A DNA stretch of 64,000 nucleotides from Hofstenia miamia (GCA_900660155.1 CABFPE010000045.1:60847-124846); one strand, 5' to 3'. Numbered from the stretch's first letter, positions 23,980 through 36,190 are shown. The notes: a model not told the origin generated them from the sequence alone. Numbers and translations are program-made.

Positions 23980-24440
23980 TGGATTTGTAATAATGATTTT
24001 TTATGTCTTTTCTTAAAATTTTTTAAATGGGTGAATTATAAATACTTTTACTTAAATTATTCCACTTCATTGTGGTAATATATGAGAATGAATTCGGAAA
24101 AATACTATTCAGTTTTTTACTTCGTTTATTAGAAACAATATAATTGCTTAGAAACTTTAATGAATCTCGTTGATGATAGTACTGATATATGATGCATAGT
24201 GATTAAAAATCGATAGCATATATGGGAGAAAGAATATCATAATCAATTTTAATGTGATTAACGGACTCATTGTTTGGAATGTAATTTAGAGTGCGAACAG
24301 TCCAATTGTACATTGTTCTAAGTGAGATCTTTTGTTTTGCTGTTAGATTGTAAAATAGAAAACTGCAATATTGGAAATGACTAAATATACAATATTATAC
24401 AAATTGATTATTTGAGAGAATTTTGTTTATAATAATGTGT
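23980..24440 (-). pseudogene. CR1-like LINE 3' relic
   Basis: The plus strand matches 7400-7800 in block order: 'TTAAAATTTTTTAAATGG' versus the same region near 7400, 'ATTATTCCACTT' versus 'ATATATTCCAGTT', and later the region reading 'ATTGTACATTGTTCTAAG' versus 'AACTCGAAGCTTTTTTAAC'. This is the C-terminal tail of the reverse transcriptase ORF in minus orientation. It is opposite in strand to the relic at 21300-23930, so it is a separate copy. Confidence 0.6.
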
Positions 24441-25661
24441 AAATCTAAAAGCATTAGAAGTTCTTCAATATATTAGATCGTTAATTGATATTTTGGAAAA
24501 AATTGATTATTTCTAATCATTTAATTTAAGAAAAGACTTGTTAACACGCCGAGCTTGAGCACAGTGTTTGATATACAACAACCCCAAAACGAGCTTATTT
24601 TAGGCAAAGCAAATTTAGAGTTCTGCTTGTTAATATTATTATGCAGATTTTTCTTATTTTTTCATTCAGTATGCCTGTCTTATAATATTATTTAAGAAAT
24701 GTTTATTAAATAATAGGTAGAGCTTTGTAAACAATTTTTTTAGTGCAATATTTTTAAAAAAACATCGAGTTAAAATAAGCCTTATTGAAAGATTTTATGT
24801 GGCAAGTAGAGCCAAGCCAAGCTAAGCCGAGCTAAACTTTCTCAAAATTTAAATGAGCCAAGCCAAGATTGGACAAGTCTGTCTAAGAACAATTACATTT
24901 GGTAAAACAAATTATAATAGAAAATTAATGAAGAATAGATTCATAAATATACAATAACACTATGGAATAAAATGACCCATAGTACATGAAATCAAAAAAT
25001 TTATACATTATTTGAGTATAAGTTGAAAAACATGAATGTAGGAAAAAATATAACTTATCAGACAAATTACAGAATAAGATGTACAATTCAAGAAATAAAG
25101 TGAAAAAATATTTATTAATTTATACGTTGTTTATAGATGTAACCAAGAAACAAAACATTTAATGTAATTACAAACGTCCTATGAAGAATGATGCATTATT
25201 TATGTTCTTAATAAGTTTGTATGTACATGAGAATTTAAATATATGTTGTTGTTTTTGTTGTTGTTGTTAAAGCTTTGGATGGTGCATCGATGATGATGAT
25301 GTTTACCATGGACGACGTTTAATCATATAATTGTTAGTTCAAAAATAGTAAAAATCGAATAAATAAAACAAAACTTTTGATTTTAAGTGTCAACTAATTA
25401 TAATAGTAATGCTAATGCCGGGTGTTCTAAGGTTAAAACAAATATCTACTGCCATAATAATTAAACTTCCTAAAACGTTTGTGGGGGATTCAATGGCATC
25501 AGTTCTCTTAGAAACTATCATATCATATGATAATTTCATGGGATGGTGTTTGGTAATTTCTGAAAATTGAAAATAATTGTCATGAATATTTTGTTTATTA
25601 CGTAATTTTAATGCAGGTACTTATATGCAATTTTCATTGATTCCTTATGCAATTTTATATG
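24441..25661. other. No gene; degenerate GAGCCAAGC array and TTG run
   Basis: At 24810-24875 a degenerate array of GAGCCAAGCCAAGC-like units appears, similar in style to subterminal arrays of hAT elements, but no ends were found. A (TTG)n run at 25243-25270 may be a LINE tail following decayed coding-like sequence at 24900-25230. Confidence 0.35.
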
Positions 25662-26109
25662 GGCCCTAGCCCCCATTTGTGCTGCAGGCGTTCACCAATC
25701 AAACGGTGCCGGTTTCCAATAAGTGGTAACCAGTACTGATATCTACCAATTACTGATTAGACATGTTGACTGGCTAATTGAGCGTTTTATTACCGGTCTA
25801 ATTACTAAAAATATCTTATATTTTTGGGAAATTATTCAGAAAAATTGCAAAAAACGAGCTTCTTTTTTATATAACAAATAACTTTTCATTCAACAAGACT
25901 GTATTATAATTCACGAATAATAATTGTAGGTAATTGTACTTTTGAAAGTTAATCTTTTTATATTTCCGCGCGAAATTTTAATGGAATTTCTAAATAGCAT
26001 TGATTTCAAAATTGCAAATCCGCTCTGCTCTATTCTATTTTTTCAACTGAAATATGTAGTTGTATTTCAAATCTCTAAATACTTTATGTTCTTTCCACCG
26101 GGTGGATTT

Positions 26110-26180
26110 TGCCGCCCATACACCAGTGGCTAACTGGTGGTCCACCAGTGGTTAATTGGTGGGCCACTGGTGGCAAAAGT
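26110..26180. repeat. Palindromic CCACTGGTGG cluster, left
   Basis: Units such as CACCAGTGGCTAACTGGTGG and CCACCAGTGG follow each other in alternating orientation near the left side of the hAT-like element. Confidence 0.7.
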
Positions 26181-26709
26181 ACGATTTCAGCATAAGAGCA
26201 ATGTCTCAAATGTAACAATAGCAAACTTTTATATTGATAGAGCTTAAACATTGCAGTTTAAACTAACACAAACCCAACAAAGGGTTGAGGGCAATGCTAG
26301 CAAGCTTACCATTTAAATTAATTTTAATTTGGGAATGGAAAATCTAAGGAATTTTTGTATAAGCAATAAAACCAAACATACAAAAATGCCTAATTTAAAT
26401 TTAAATTTAAATTTCTGAAGAAATTGCAATTTTTAAACATTATTTTTTCAATAATTAAAAATAACTTTTGCCCAATTTTAAATACTCTTGTAGACATGAA
26501 TTTCAAGGTCCGCGAATAATCGGGAATAAATTATTTTGAAATTTCATTCTGCACACATATCTTATAATTTTTGCTAACAGAAAATTGCAAAAAAAGCTCT
26601 TCACAATGAATTTTATATATATTTATGAAATCTAAGAAGCATAATAGTCAATACTATTTTACTTCAAGCATTAGCTCATATATTATTTATGATTAAAAGT
26701 AAATCAGAT

Positions 26710-26862
26710 CTCACTAGTGGTCTGCCAGTGGTCCGCTAGTGGCTATGAGTGGCTGCAATTGCTACTACTGTCACTACTTCTCCACCAGTGGTCCATGGGT
26801 GGCTATGAGTCGCTGTAATTGCCACTCCTGCCACTGCTTTCCCACCAGTGGTGGTTACATGG
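26710..26862. repeat. Palindromic cluster, right, with a 60-bp tandem pair
   Basis: Two adjacent units of about 60 bp (26732-26790 and 26791-26850) share 'GTGGCTATGAGT', 'GCTGNAATTGC' and 'CCACCAGTGG' blocks. They mirror the left cluster in sequence style. Confidence 0.7.
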
Positions 26863-27273
26863 ATTATTAATAGTTTTTTATACAAATTTAAAAAACGTAC
26901 ATTTGTTATTTTTGTTTATTGATATTTTACACAATGCAAGGCAATTAAATAATTTCATTGCGATAACAAATTGCATATATTTTCAAAAAAGGCTACTATA
27001 ATATAACTAATAGGTAAAAATAAATAAAAATACAATGAATGTAATTTTTTCAACAAATTTGTTGTTTATAGTTTGACATGTATTGAAAAAATTGACAAAT
27101 CACCGGTTAAACGGCCGATAAATGGCGAGTGCTTGACTCATCCGGTTACCAATAAAAATTTCCGAGCCGTTGCAGCACTGGGCCCTATATACACATATGA
27201 TAATATAATAGAAAAGTCGGCGATATATCGGAATGGACTACTCTGATTTTTTCAATTTTTTTTACATCACTAT

Positions 27274-28206
27274 ATGCAGTTTTTTGTGCTGATTTCAAAT
27301 CTGAAAAAAATTTTCCGAACCATTCATTATTTCAAAAGTTATTAAACTTTTAAATATCGCCTGTCCCTTCATGTTTCTATAGTGATTAAGAAAAGATGGC
27401 GGCGGTAAATAGAAAATTCATTTGAAATCGTGGGTTTTAATACATTGCAAACAGGAATGTTAAATGATTGATAGCAAATAATTGAAAAAATATCAAATAG
27501 ACACCTTTTTAATTAAATAATTTTATATGTGAATTAATAATTGTTTTGATTGAAATGACCAGCAATTCAATGACTGTAAACATGGAATTTCAAACCACGA
27601 ATATTTTCTGAACAAACATTTTCATTAATTGATATAATGATTCAAGTTAACTTAATTAACTAGATAAAAGCACTACGTGTTTGATTTCAAGAGATGCCAA
27701 TAATTTATAATATGGAGAACGCCAATTATATTATAGTCTAAAAAAATTAATAAATGTTAAATATCCTTGCAAATATCAAACGGAATTTACCATGCAATTT
27801 GTGCCATTTAGTAAGGCATTTTGAATGAATTATTCTTAGTGCTACTTTATTTGAAACTGTAAAACTATGTTAAATAAAGAGAAAATGTAAAATTGAAGTT
27901 ACAAATATACCGAGTTAGTATAAAATAGAAATGTAATCTAAGACCGAAGCTATAAGTTTACCTTTTAAGGTTTTCCAAAAATACATACAAGGATAATCAA
28001 AGAAATTGCTCTTTTCTTTATTATTCCAAGAATCCAAGTTACGATAATGTATCATTGCTAAATTACATATGTATGTTACATTAATACTGCAATATGATTG
28101 GCTGATAGAGATGTATATGATATATTAAAAATATTAATAACTTTTAAACTAATAAAGGGTTCGGAAAAATTTTTTTAGATTTGAAATCAGCATCAAAAAC
28201 TGCATT
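27274..28206. mobile_element. Foldback-type element with 85-bp inverted arms
   Basis: The arm at 27274-27358 and the reverse complement of 28125-28206 share 'GCTGATTTCAAATCT', a run of A and T, 'TTTTCCGAAC' and 'AAAAGTTATTAA' with few mismatches. The roughly 770 bp between them have no coding frame. No target duplication could be fixed, so the class is unknown. Confidence 0.6.
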
Positions 28207-28869
28207 AATATTAATGCATATAACAACAATCTTATTCTGATGATGCTTGTCAATGAGATCAAGACAAGCTCTTCAACATGGCTACGCAGTTCATCAAAGA
28301 CATCACAGAATGGAATAGTGTCTTTGTATTTAAACGTTGACATTTCATCAGGGAATGAATTTCTTGTTTCCAATGTTAGTCCTCAATTCAACAATAATAT
28401 ATTCTATACTTACTTTGAATATCAATATTTAAAATTCGGTCATATAAAACTTAAAGAATTCGATAAATAGCTATACACATTTTCAAAGCGCAATCTTTCA
28501 ATGATTATTTCCTAATTCAAATCATGTTATTACTTGATTCTTGAATGTTGTTTTAAGCAAACAATTTATGATTTGTATATGTGCATAGACATAAATTCAT
28601 GCAATTAAGAATGAAATTCATATACAGTATTAAAAAATATTTGGGCAAGCACTGCTTGCCTTGTTTACACGGACGAGCCGCCTATGATTATCACTAACCT
28701 TGCTCATTCGATTTGGCAAGGCAGTTAACCATTGAGAACGAATATTATCGTCTTTGGGAATCGAAAGACTTAAATTTTCGGTTGTCCATCGTAGTTTTCA
28801 CGACAATTATACACACTGCATTTCGCAGGCATTGCTTATTCAAACCGTAAATCAATAACAAAACTATTA
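28207..28869. other. No gene recognised
   Basis: A short frame at 28149-28373 (-) looks slightly coding-like but has no match I know. At 28649-28675 a 'TTGTTTACACGGACGAG' string resembles the subterminal blocks of the Harbinger-like element at 22400. Confidence 0.35.
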
Positions 28870-29101
28870 TGCGCGATAATGAATTGATTAACCCTCTAAC
28901 GACCAGGAGAAAAAATCACATTTACGACCACTGGGGTAACTTTTTACCCCAACATTGTTAAATAATATTTTTGCTCCTTTAAATGAAAAAAATATTAACT
29001 ATATTTTCTACTTAGCAACCAAAAGCATATAGAAGAATACAACTTAAGTAAGTACATAGATATTTACGTCCATTCAATTTATAACTATAGTTGTTTCGTT
29101 A
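28870..29101 (+). repeat. Exact duplicate of 29244-29475 (likely assembly artefact)
   Basis: The 232 bases are identical to 29244-29475 as far as I can read, and each copy abuts a single N (29102, 29243). Perfect identity in an otherwise decayed neighbourhood suggests a repeated contig end or uncollapsed haplotype rather than biology. Confidence 0.9.
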
Positions 29102-29549
29102 NGGGAATCTTTGTATCAGCAATGTGGAGTACACAATTACAGAAGCAAAAGAGGGACTGCAGATGATACCTACCCCGTGATTACTGACTCTAATCTTTTG
29201 TCAACTTTCTAAACATGTTTTTGATTATTAAAGTGTTAGTTTNTGCGCGATAATGAATTGATTAACCCTCTAACGACCAGGAGAAAAAATCACATTTACG
29301 ACCACTGGGGTAACTTTTTACCCCAACATTGTTAAATAATATTTTTGCTCCTTTAAATGAAAAAAATATTAACTATATTTTCTACTTAGCAACCAAAAGC
29401 ATATAGAAGAATACAACTTAAGTAAGTACATAGATATTTACGTCCATTCAATTTATAACTATAGTTGTTTCGTTAGAAAGACTAACAATTATTGGAAACA
29501 ATTTTGAATGACATTTGCAAACACTCTAACTAAATTTTTCGCCGATTCA

Positions 29550-29897
29550 TCGGGTTTTCTAATCTTCACTTCTGGAGCAGACATGGCACGTGCTGCGCTT
29601 TTAGCCTGATAGATCCGGGTTTTGAAATTGCTGCTAAAGGGCAACTAGAGGAAGTATTTCTAGTGTCAGGGGAAGAATAAGAATAGTCTTTGAAAGTTTA
29701 TGCAGAAAAATTCGAAGCTTATGTTTCACACTATTAGTATAATTTAGATTCAAAATAAGAAATAAAAAAATAACTAGTATGTTCCTGAATATTGCAAATG
29801 GCCAAAGAGAGAAATTTCCCCACAAGAGTTGGACCCCGCACCACTTGATTGAATATGTAGTTATTGTACAATACGAGGGTCTATTTGTCTCCAGCAA
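29550..29897 (-). pseudogene. piggyBac transposase C-terminal relic
   Basis: The minus-strand frame reads 'LWPFAIFRNILVIFLF', matching the RRWPxxxFxNxLD block near the end of piggyBac transposases, then a 'KLRIFLHKLSKTILILPL' helix like the FxxxLxxxLxxP segment. After a stop it reaches 'KRSTCHVCSRSED' (about 29563-29605), the start of the Cys-rich C-terminal domain. The DDD catalytic core is not recognisable upstream. The assignment is supported by the TTAA-flanked TIRs. Confidence 0.6.
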
Positions 29898-30119
29898 CGT
29901 CTATGCTACAATGCAGTGCAGATAAAAGAATAATTGTTCTTGACAATCATAAAATTATCTTGAAATCCAAAGATGATAGAATTCTCATCCCGTGATCCAT
30001 TGAGAAGAAGCTGCTAAAGGATGTCTTCATTGTACTACGAATGATTCGTGTATATGTTATTTTTTATTTAGATTCAAAGTAAGAATAAAACAATAATATG
30101 TATGTTGCTAAACATTGCA

Positions 30120-30258
30120 TATATATATATATATAAACATATATATATATATACTATTACCACAAAAAACCAATGAACAACACTAGAACTAATCCATGTG
30201 TTAGGAAACTGATGCATGTACTCCTTAGGAATATATATATATATATATATATATATAT
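30120..30258. repeat. (TA)n microsatellites
   Basis: Runs at 30120-30135, 30140-30153 and 30231-30258 lie inside the piggyBac-like element. Confidence 0.95.
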
Positions 30259-30738
30259 CAAAAATTTGAAACTTTCAATCAGGATAGCTTTCTTTGACAG
30301 CAAAGAGAAAATCTGTGATTCTGCAGCTCATTGGTGTCTGTTCATTTTGAAATAAATTGAAGATAGCAAGCAAATATTTTGAAGAACAAAATGCATAGAA
30401 ATTCCAAAGAATATTCTAGATCAATCAGCTTCTATTGTACTGTTCTAATATTTACATTTAATTGTACATAGTCAGTAAATTTATAAATAAGTATTTATGA
30501 GCTTGACATATCCTGGGGTAATTTTTACCCCAGTGGTAGTAACGTGACTGAGTTTTGAAATGTAATTTCCTGCATATATGACACTTTGAAAAATCAATTC
30601 AAATAGTAGAAAGACAAAAGGCATTCCTTGTGAAGCTCTCCTAAAATCTGAAACATATGTAATAAAATTTCACGGAGCAATTCGCATTATAAGGTCCGAA
30701 TGGGGTACTTTCTTACCCCACGATCGTTAAAGTGTTAA

Positions 30739-32149
30739 ATGCATTATTAATTTTATTACTCGACATGTTTAATTAATGCGACCTTTTGCGGAATTATTTG
30801 TATATAATACATCCTTGATATATATATATATAAAAATTTTGAGAAGTAGTTATCAATGGTGGATACTACCCACTGGGTAGTTTTAAGTATGCATTTCTCT
30901 TCATGCCGTCAACAAAAGGAATGCTTTATGTAATCATCTCCTTGTATTTTTTTTCGATACAATGATATAGTGAACATTTTTCTGAACTTTTTTCGTTGTG
31001 TGAACACATATTTCTGTATTCAACTTAGATATTTGCAGTTTACAATTAATTAGAAATGCTGGATTCTAGATTCAATTTGAAAAAATAATAACTTTATATT
31101 GATTCAAAAAAGCAATTTTCTAGAATGCGCCATCATGAAACATGTTGTTATTATAACAAAATAGGATCAGGTTTTTAAAGATGAGATAGATTTAAAATAC
31201 ATTGGTTTTCTCATAGCTCGATAAATTTGGCAGCGCATAGCGAATTCATGAATGCCAATCACAATTTTAAGGCAGCTAAAATCGAATTACTAATGCTTGC
31301 TTAACTTTTGATGTAGCATTTCAAATAATGATTTTAGCTGGTTGTCAAATCTGTTCAATCTAAACGAGTTGTTGTTACTCTTCAAATACGTATGTTTTCA
31401 TAGTGCTTGTAGATATAATAGACATTTTTAAAACAAAATGGTTATTTATAACTTGAAGGTGATATGGAATTCGGCATGGTATTGAACTGTTGTTGAATTC
31501 TATCTCTCAAACCGAGAGACCTACTTAATATCTTAACTTTCCGTAAAATATTTAAGCTATTACAAAAATAACATCGCTTACATCATTTTAGAAAAATTCG
31601 CTTTTTTTGTAATGCCTTTTCTGTTTTTTAATGTTATGTTGATAATTGCAATCAGTAGAAAAGAGTGTACTCTCGTTCTCTCCCACATTTATATTAAAAA
31701 TTTTTCAAGTATTTTACAACATTTCCAATATTTCCATAAATGAAGAGCTTATAGCAATTATTTTTAAACAGCATTATTTCATTACCTCATTGTAGGAAAA
31801 TAGAAGCTGCTGTATCCGATGGCAAATTTGAACTGATGCCATCATAGCACCGGGTGACTGACTAGGCAGAAAACATCTGTCCTTGAATGGAAGTATCTCA
31901 AATTTGATTTCTTTTTGCTATTGATTTCCTCAAACTAAGCAAAGTTTCTTCCGAATTAATATGCAAAAACGGCTAAATGGATAGAATTTTTTTAAAATTT
32001 ATGAACAACAAGTGCTTCAATAAACAATATTCATCAATATTAAAATTTCTTAAGTTTCATTTTTTGTAAATGAAAAAAATTTAATTGAATAATCGAAATA
32101 TACATTTGCACATTTACATGGTTTATGCAAGTCAAGTATTTGTAAACGG
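30739..32149. other. No gene; (TA)n next to a mariner-linked string
   Basis: A (TA)n run at 30819-30832 is followed by AAAAATTTTGAGAAGTAG (about 30832-30850), which also precedes the mariner fragment at 42192. The rest is unrecognised AT-rich DNA. Confidence 0.4.
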
Positions 32150-32484
32150 CGTACGAATTGTCAATTGATTCAATACGCCGATGATACATGCATTTTTAGT
32201 AAAAATACATCTTTAAACCAAGCAATAAATGACGTAGAACAAAATTGTGAAAAATTGAGTAAATATTTTAATATGCACAAATTAAACAACAACTGTGAAA
32301 AAACTGAATTTTGCATTCTGAATTCTCAGAAAAAATGTGTATTACTATCAAATTTTTTGCTTGCTTTTAATAACGCTTCAATTTCCCCTAAAGAATCTTT
32401 TAAATATCTAGGCATAACTATTGACTCAAAATTTTCATACAAGCTGCAAGTAAAAGAAATTTTAAACCGCATGGCAATGAATAG
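32150..32484 (+). pseudogene. CR1-like LINE reverse transcriptase palm/thumb fragment
   Basis: The frame from 32165 begins 'MIQYADDTCIF', the catalytic YADD box, and continues through 'NMHKLNNNCEKTEFCIL' to 'SFKYLGITIDSKFSYKLQV', the conserved thumb block. It belongs to the same family as 7122-11640, whose own YADD box is frameshifted. It is cut at about 32484 by a MITE; the last 20 or so residues of the open frame are MITE sequence. Confidence 0.85.
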
Positions 32485-32882
32485 CAGAGCTGGGCACCAG
32501 CCGGCTGAGCCGCTGCCACCGATATATTTTAGGTCAGCCAGCCGCCAGAACTGATTGATAATTAAAAGTATATCAAAACAAACGAAATGTGTCATAAAAT
32601 TAATACAGCATTTAATGTTGTTGATGTGATAGTGACGTTTAGCATTGATTAAGTTATGTCTTATTAATCAGATTGCCTGTCAGCGCATGATGAACCTTTT
32701 TGCAAATAGATAGTTTCACAATACTTTTTGCATCACATACCGTTTCCACAGAGCTATTGGCCTTATAGGGTGTCTATATGGAATATTATACAGACTAATC
32801 CAGTTTTATAGATGTCGCTCAGACGACTGCCCCGATCTTATTGGGTCTGCGCCGCCAATAGTAGTCGGCTGTCCACCTCTAC
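32485..32882. mobile_element. MITE, copy 1 (hAT-like ends)
   Basis: The left end reads CAGAGCTGGGCACCAGCCGG and the right end, reverse complemented, GTAGAGGTGGACAGCCG. Interior blocks (CGGCTGAGCCGC, GATTGATAA, AAACGAAATGTG, 'GTTATGTCTTATTAATCAG', 'AATAGTAGTCGGCTG') match the copy at 58849-59141. This copy carries about 105 extra bases (about 32735-32835). It inserted into the LINE fragment. There is no transposase, and no clear target duplication was found. Confidence 0.8.
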
Positions 32883-32964
32883 GTGAGCGATATTGCAATG
32901 ACAGATTGCCATTGCAACTATTTAAAAATTATTATTACTAATGAATGGTTATCTCTTATCTATA

Positions 32965-33196
32965 TATTATCTATATATATATATATATATATATANNNNN
33001 NNNNNNNNNNNNNNNNNNNNNNNNNNNNNNNNNNNNNNNNNNNNNNNNNNNNNNNNNNNNNNNNNNNNNNNNNNNNNNNNNNNNNNNNNNNNNNNNNNNN
33101 NNNNNNNNNNNNNNNNNNNNNNNNNNNNNNNNNNNNNNNNNNNNNNNNNNNNNNNNNNNNNNNNNNNNNNNNNNNNNNNNNNNNNTATATATATAT
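32965..33196. repeat. (TA)n microsatellite holding a 190-N gap
   Basis: (TA)n runs flank unknown bases at 32996-33185. The gap almost certainly reflects an uncrossed TA microsatellite. Confidence 0.95.
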
Positions 33197-33205
33197 CAGG
33201 AAACA

Positions 33206-33475
33206 ACCATTATTGGTCCAACAATGGCTCATTGCTGGCACCCCTGGCCAACAATTGCCACTCATTTGCCATTCATTTCTCAACCATAATCAACAAAACA
33301 AAGTTTTAAAAATCTTAAAATTCCACAATTTTACAGAGAAATTATTATATTATTGTATATAACATAAGCATTACATTAAAGTTTGATTTCAATTTTCAAA
33401 AAGTATTATTTATCAGTTTCTCATAGCCATTAATGATCCAACAATGGCCCATTAATGGCATTGGTGTATCAATCT
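33206..33475. repeat. CCATTATTGG/CCAACAATGG palindromic repeats
   Basis: Clusters at 33206-33285 and 33425-33470 share 'GGTCCAACAATGGC' and 'CATTAATGGC'-type units in both orientations. The style matches the CCACTGGTGG clusters at 26110-26862, so they may be arms of a related non-autonomous element. Confidence 0.5.
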
Positions 33476-36154
33476 GCCATCTAGCGAACAAATATGAATT
33501 TAATAATTTACAATTATGACTGATCAAATTAAATTTTCATAACAAATGAATTTACTTAACATTTGTATTTGATAGCACAATTTAGTATGCCAGCTCTTGT
33601 TTTTATGAGCACTTTATAATGAATCAATTATTTGTAGTATAATATGCTATACACAGTTTCAACTGTATCCTTAATGAGGCACGTATTGAGGTATTTCTAA
33701 GAGAGGGAGGCCCAATTCTTATCAGAGACATATAGGCCTAGGTAGTTTTTCACCTTCTTAGCATAATGCCGCATTCGCCCGTGCATAAATGATAAATAAA
33801 CCAAAAAGACAGACGGAGTTAATAAGAATAAATAAAATACTACTTTTTTGCACTTTATGTCAAACAAAAAGACTGTTCATCAATATATCAATCAGATTAC
33901 AGACTTATCTAAATTTATGCAAACAATTGATATTTAGAAAATATCAAAATTTAATTTTACTAGAAATATATTTATACTACTTTGAAATTTGCGTCACATA
34001 TCGTCATGTGCAATTTTCTAGATTAAAACAACATAAGCGCATATATATATATATATATATATATAAATTTCCCAGCCAAAAATCAACCTGTCGGTATTAA
34101 ATGTTGATGGCCACCTATACTGATCCCGACCTTGAAATTTTCGGCTGGTTCCTGCCCTTTCGCAAAGGAAGTAGCAAGGGCAAGATATAAAAAGAGTGGA
34201 GTATCTGTAGAGATGCATAGTTCGGTGATTTGATTCACTTTAGTGAGTAAAACATTGATGTTTTTACGTAATTGCTTCCTACTTAACTATAGTATTCATC
34301 ACTGAATGTAACACAAAGATCATGATATCTGTATTGCATATGACATGTATTGTTAGAATTTGATTTATGTAAATATCCCTTTGATCGCTATCGAAATCTT
34401 GCTCATTTGAAAGGAATTTTAATTGAAAATAATAAAAAGAAATTCTACGGTGTCGCCATGATTTTTTTATTTTTACATGGTTTTCATCAAATTGTGCAAT
34501 TAAAAATCCTAGCCATTCATTCCTGTAGCTGCAATATCTTTGTAAAACTGTTGAAGTAAGCTTTTTATGGATCGACTTCCACCCAAATGTTAAATAGAGA
34601 ATTTTTCAGTGTACTTTGGCTTAGTTGCAGATTTCCTCAAGTTTTCAAGTTAAAAAAGGCAAGCCTAAAATATATTTAGATAAGCAATTGCCCACCACAA
34701 CTACGACTCTGCACGCCTGGTCCGTGTTAATTAGATTATTATTCTTTTAAGTTGTTTGATGAATACCAGCAAAAAGGAACCAATTTAAACAGGAGCTTTC
34801 AATATTGAAATCGTCAAATGAAATCAATATGAGGAATAGGTGTAAACGCGTCCATGCACTATTGAATTCGATTGACGAATTGCTCAAGTTGAACCAGTGT
34901 AAACGGGGCTATAGATACTAATTCACATTATCAATTGACAAAATTTCTTTAATCATTTTAATGGGCTTTTAGCATTTAGATAATAGTCCCGACGCATTGC
35001 AACGATATTCTTAAATTTTCTTCGTAGAAATAACCATCATTCATAGCATTTTCCTTACCAGAGTTCTACCATTCCAGAACTAGCCTTGCATTATGACATC
35101 AGGTATTAGCTTTGAAAGAATTGTTAATGTCTAATTAAAAGAAGCGAAATCTAATTTATATGCTGACGTGGATTTGGAAAATAACTGAAATGTGAATGTT
35201 AACAACTCATTAAGAATTTACTCTGTTGTAGAGTAGAAAAATTTTTAGCCATTCAACAATGAAAAACAACATTCGAGAACAATGATCCTTTTTCTCAACT
35301 TTATTAGATAATCTCACACTTTTTAAATATAATTAAGTGACATATTGAGATATCCTGTATATAATCGTAATATGTCAAGATCAATGTGATCAATTTTCTG
35401 ACGGAGGTACGTCTCAGCCGTGATCAAATGCATGGGTTCCACTAAAATGCATTTCACAGCCTTAGTTAATATTTTTTAAATTTTTACAAAAGATCTTTTG
35501 ATTTAACAAATCAAAATCATTCTTTTGACGAGGGGACATCCCAACATGCACAAATTGGATAGTGAATCGCCCTCTTTGCCTTACTTTATGCCAGTACAAT
35601 ACCAGTCTTAGTAGATGATACATTATCAAACAACGATCAAGCAAGCAGTTAATTTTAGCCCGTCACTTGGTATATTACTGTCTACAACAAATGTTCATCA
35701 AGAAACCTATAATACAAACGGCAAATATTTGCCAGAATTTGTTGTTTAGCAACTAGTTTGCATTGTTTTCGCTATTGACTTGCAAAGAGATCGTTCTTGC
35801 ACAATTGTTATTAAACATTTACGTAATTGAATTGTTTGTCATACTTGATTTCATTATTCAAATTCATATCAAATTAGAAGTCTCTGCAATTTTTGCATTT
35901 TTCAGGAATGCGCTTTAATATTACTAATAATTGTCAAAAAGACAACATGTATAACGAATTTAATGTCTGTTTTAACCAGAATTGCAACTGGGCCTGGATT
36001 TTGCTGCCCGTTGGAAGGAAAATTTTATATAAATATAAGTCGAGGGGACCCATGCCATAGACGGCCAGTTGATAATTACGTTTTAATTTGTGTAGAAGTT
36101 ACATTTATAGGGTGTGGTGATTACATACATCTTAGAGATAGCCATATTTTGCTA
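33476..36154. other. No gene recognised
   Basis: Only short frames. A (TA)n run lies at 34041-34064. Two GTGTAAACG strings (about 34841 and 34898) flank a small palindrome near 34862. Confidence 0.4.
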
Positions 36155-36190
36155 CAGTGGCGGCATTCTGAATTTGGATTTGGGGGCCCA
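36155..36190 (+). repeat. Possible hAT-type transposon end
   Basis: CAGTGGCGGCATTCTGAAT followed by GGGGGCCC looks like a hAT terminus, but no partner end or target duplication was found. Confidence 0.25.

Larger units (their letters stand above)
25670..27180. mobile_element. hAT-like non-autonomous element with CCACTGGTGG arrays
   Basis: The right terminus, reverse complemented, begins CAGTGCTGCAACGGCTCGG, a classic hAT-style end. The left terminus carries GTGCTGCAGGCG slightly inside the boundary. GGCCCTAG (25662-25669) and GGCCCTAT (27181-27188) form an 8-bp target duplication with one mismatch. The interior has two clusters of CCACTGGTGG-type palindromic units (26110-26180 and 26710-26862). 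No transposase was seen, so it is probably mobilised in trans. The left end has diverged. Confidence 0.7.
29262..30738. mobile_element. piggyBac-like element, internally deleted
   Basis: TTAA sits at both ends (29262-29265 and 30735-30738). The TIRs read CCCTCTAACGACC and, from the right, CACTTTAACGATCG. Subterminal palindromes of the form GGGGTAA-N-TTACCCC occur at about 29304, 30514 and 30700. The subterminal string CGACCACTGGGGTAA on the left matches CTACCACTGGGGTAA in reverse complement on the right. The span of 1.48 kb is shorter than a typical autonomous piggyBac, and only the transposase C-terminus remains. It contains two (TA)n runs. A second copy of its left end appears in the artefactual duplicate. 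Confidence 0.8.

Noticed and set aside
28149-28373. Minus-strand 74-residue frame with a fairly normal amino-acid mix.
   Set aside because: It overlaps an arm of the foldback element, has no recognised domain or splice signals, and the opposite strand is open as well.
32883-33362. Several open frames across the (TA)n and N region.
   Set aside because: They are translations of (TA)n and unknown bases.
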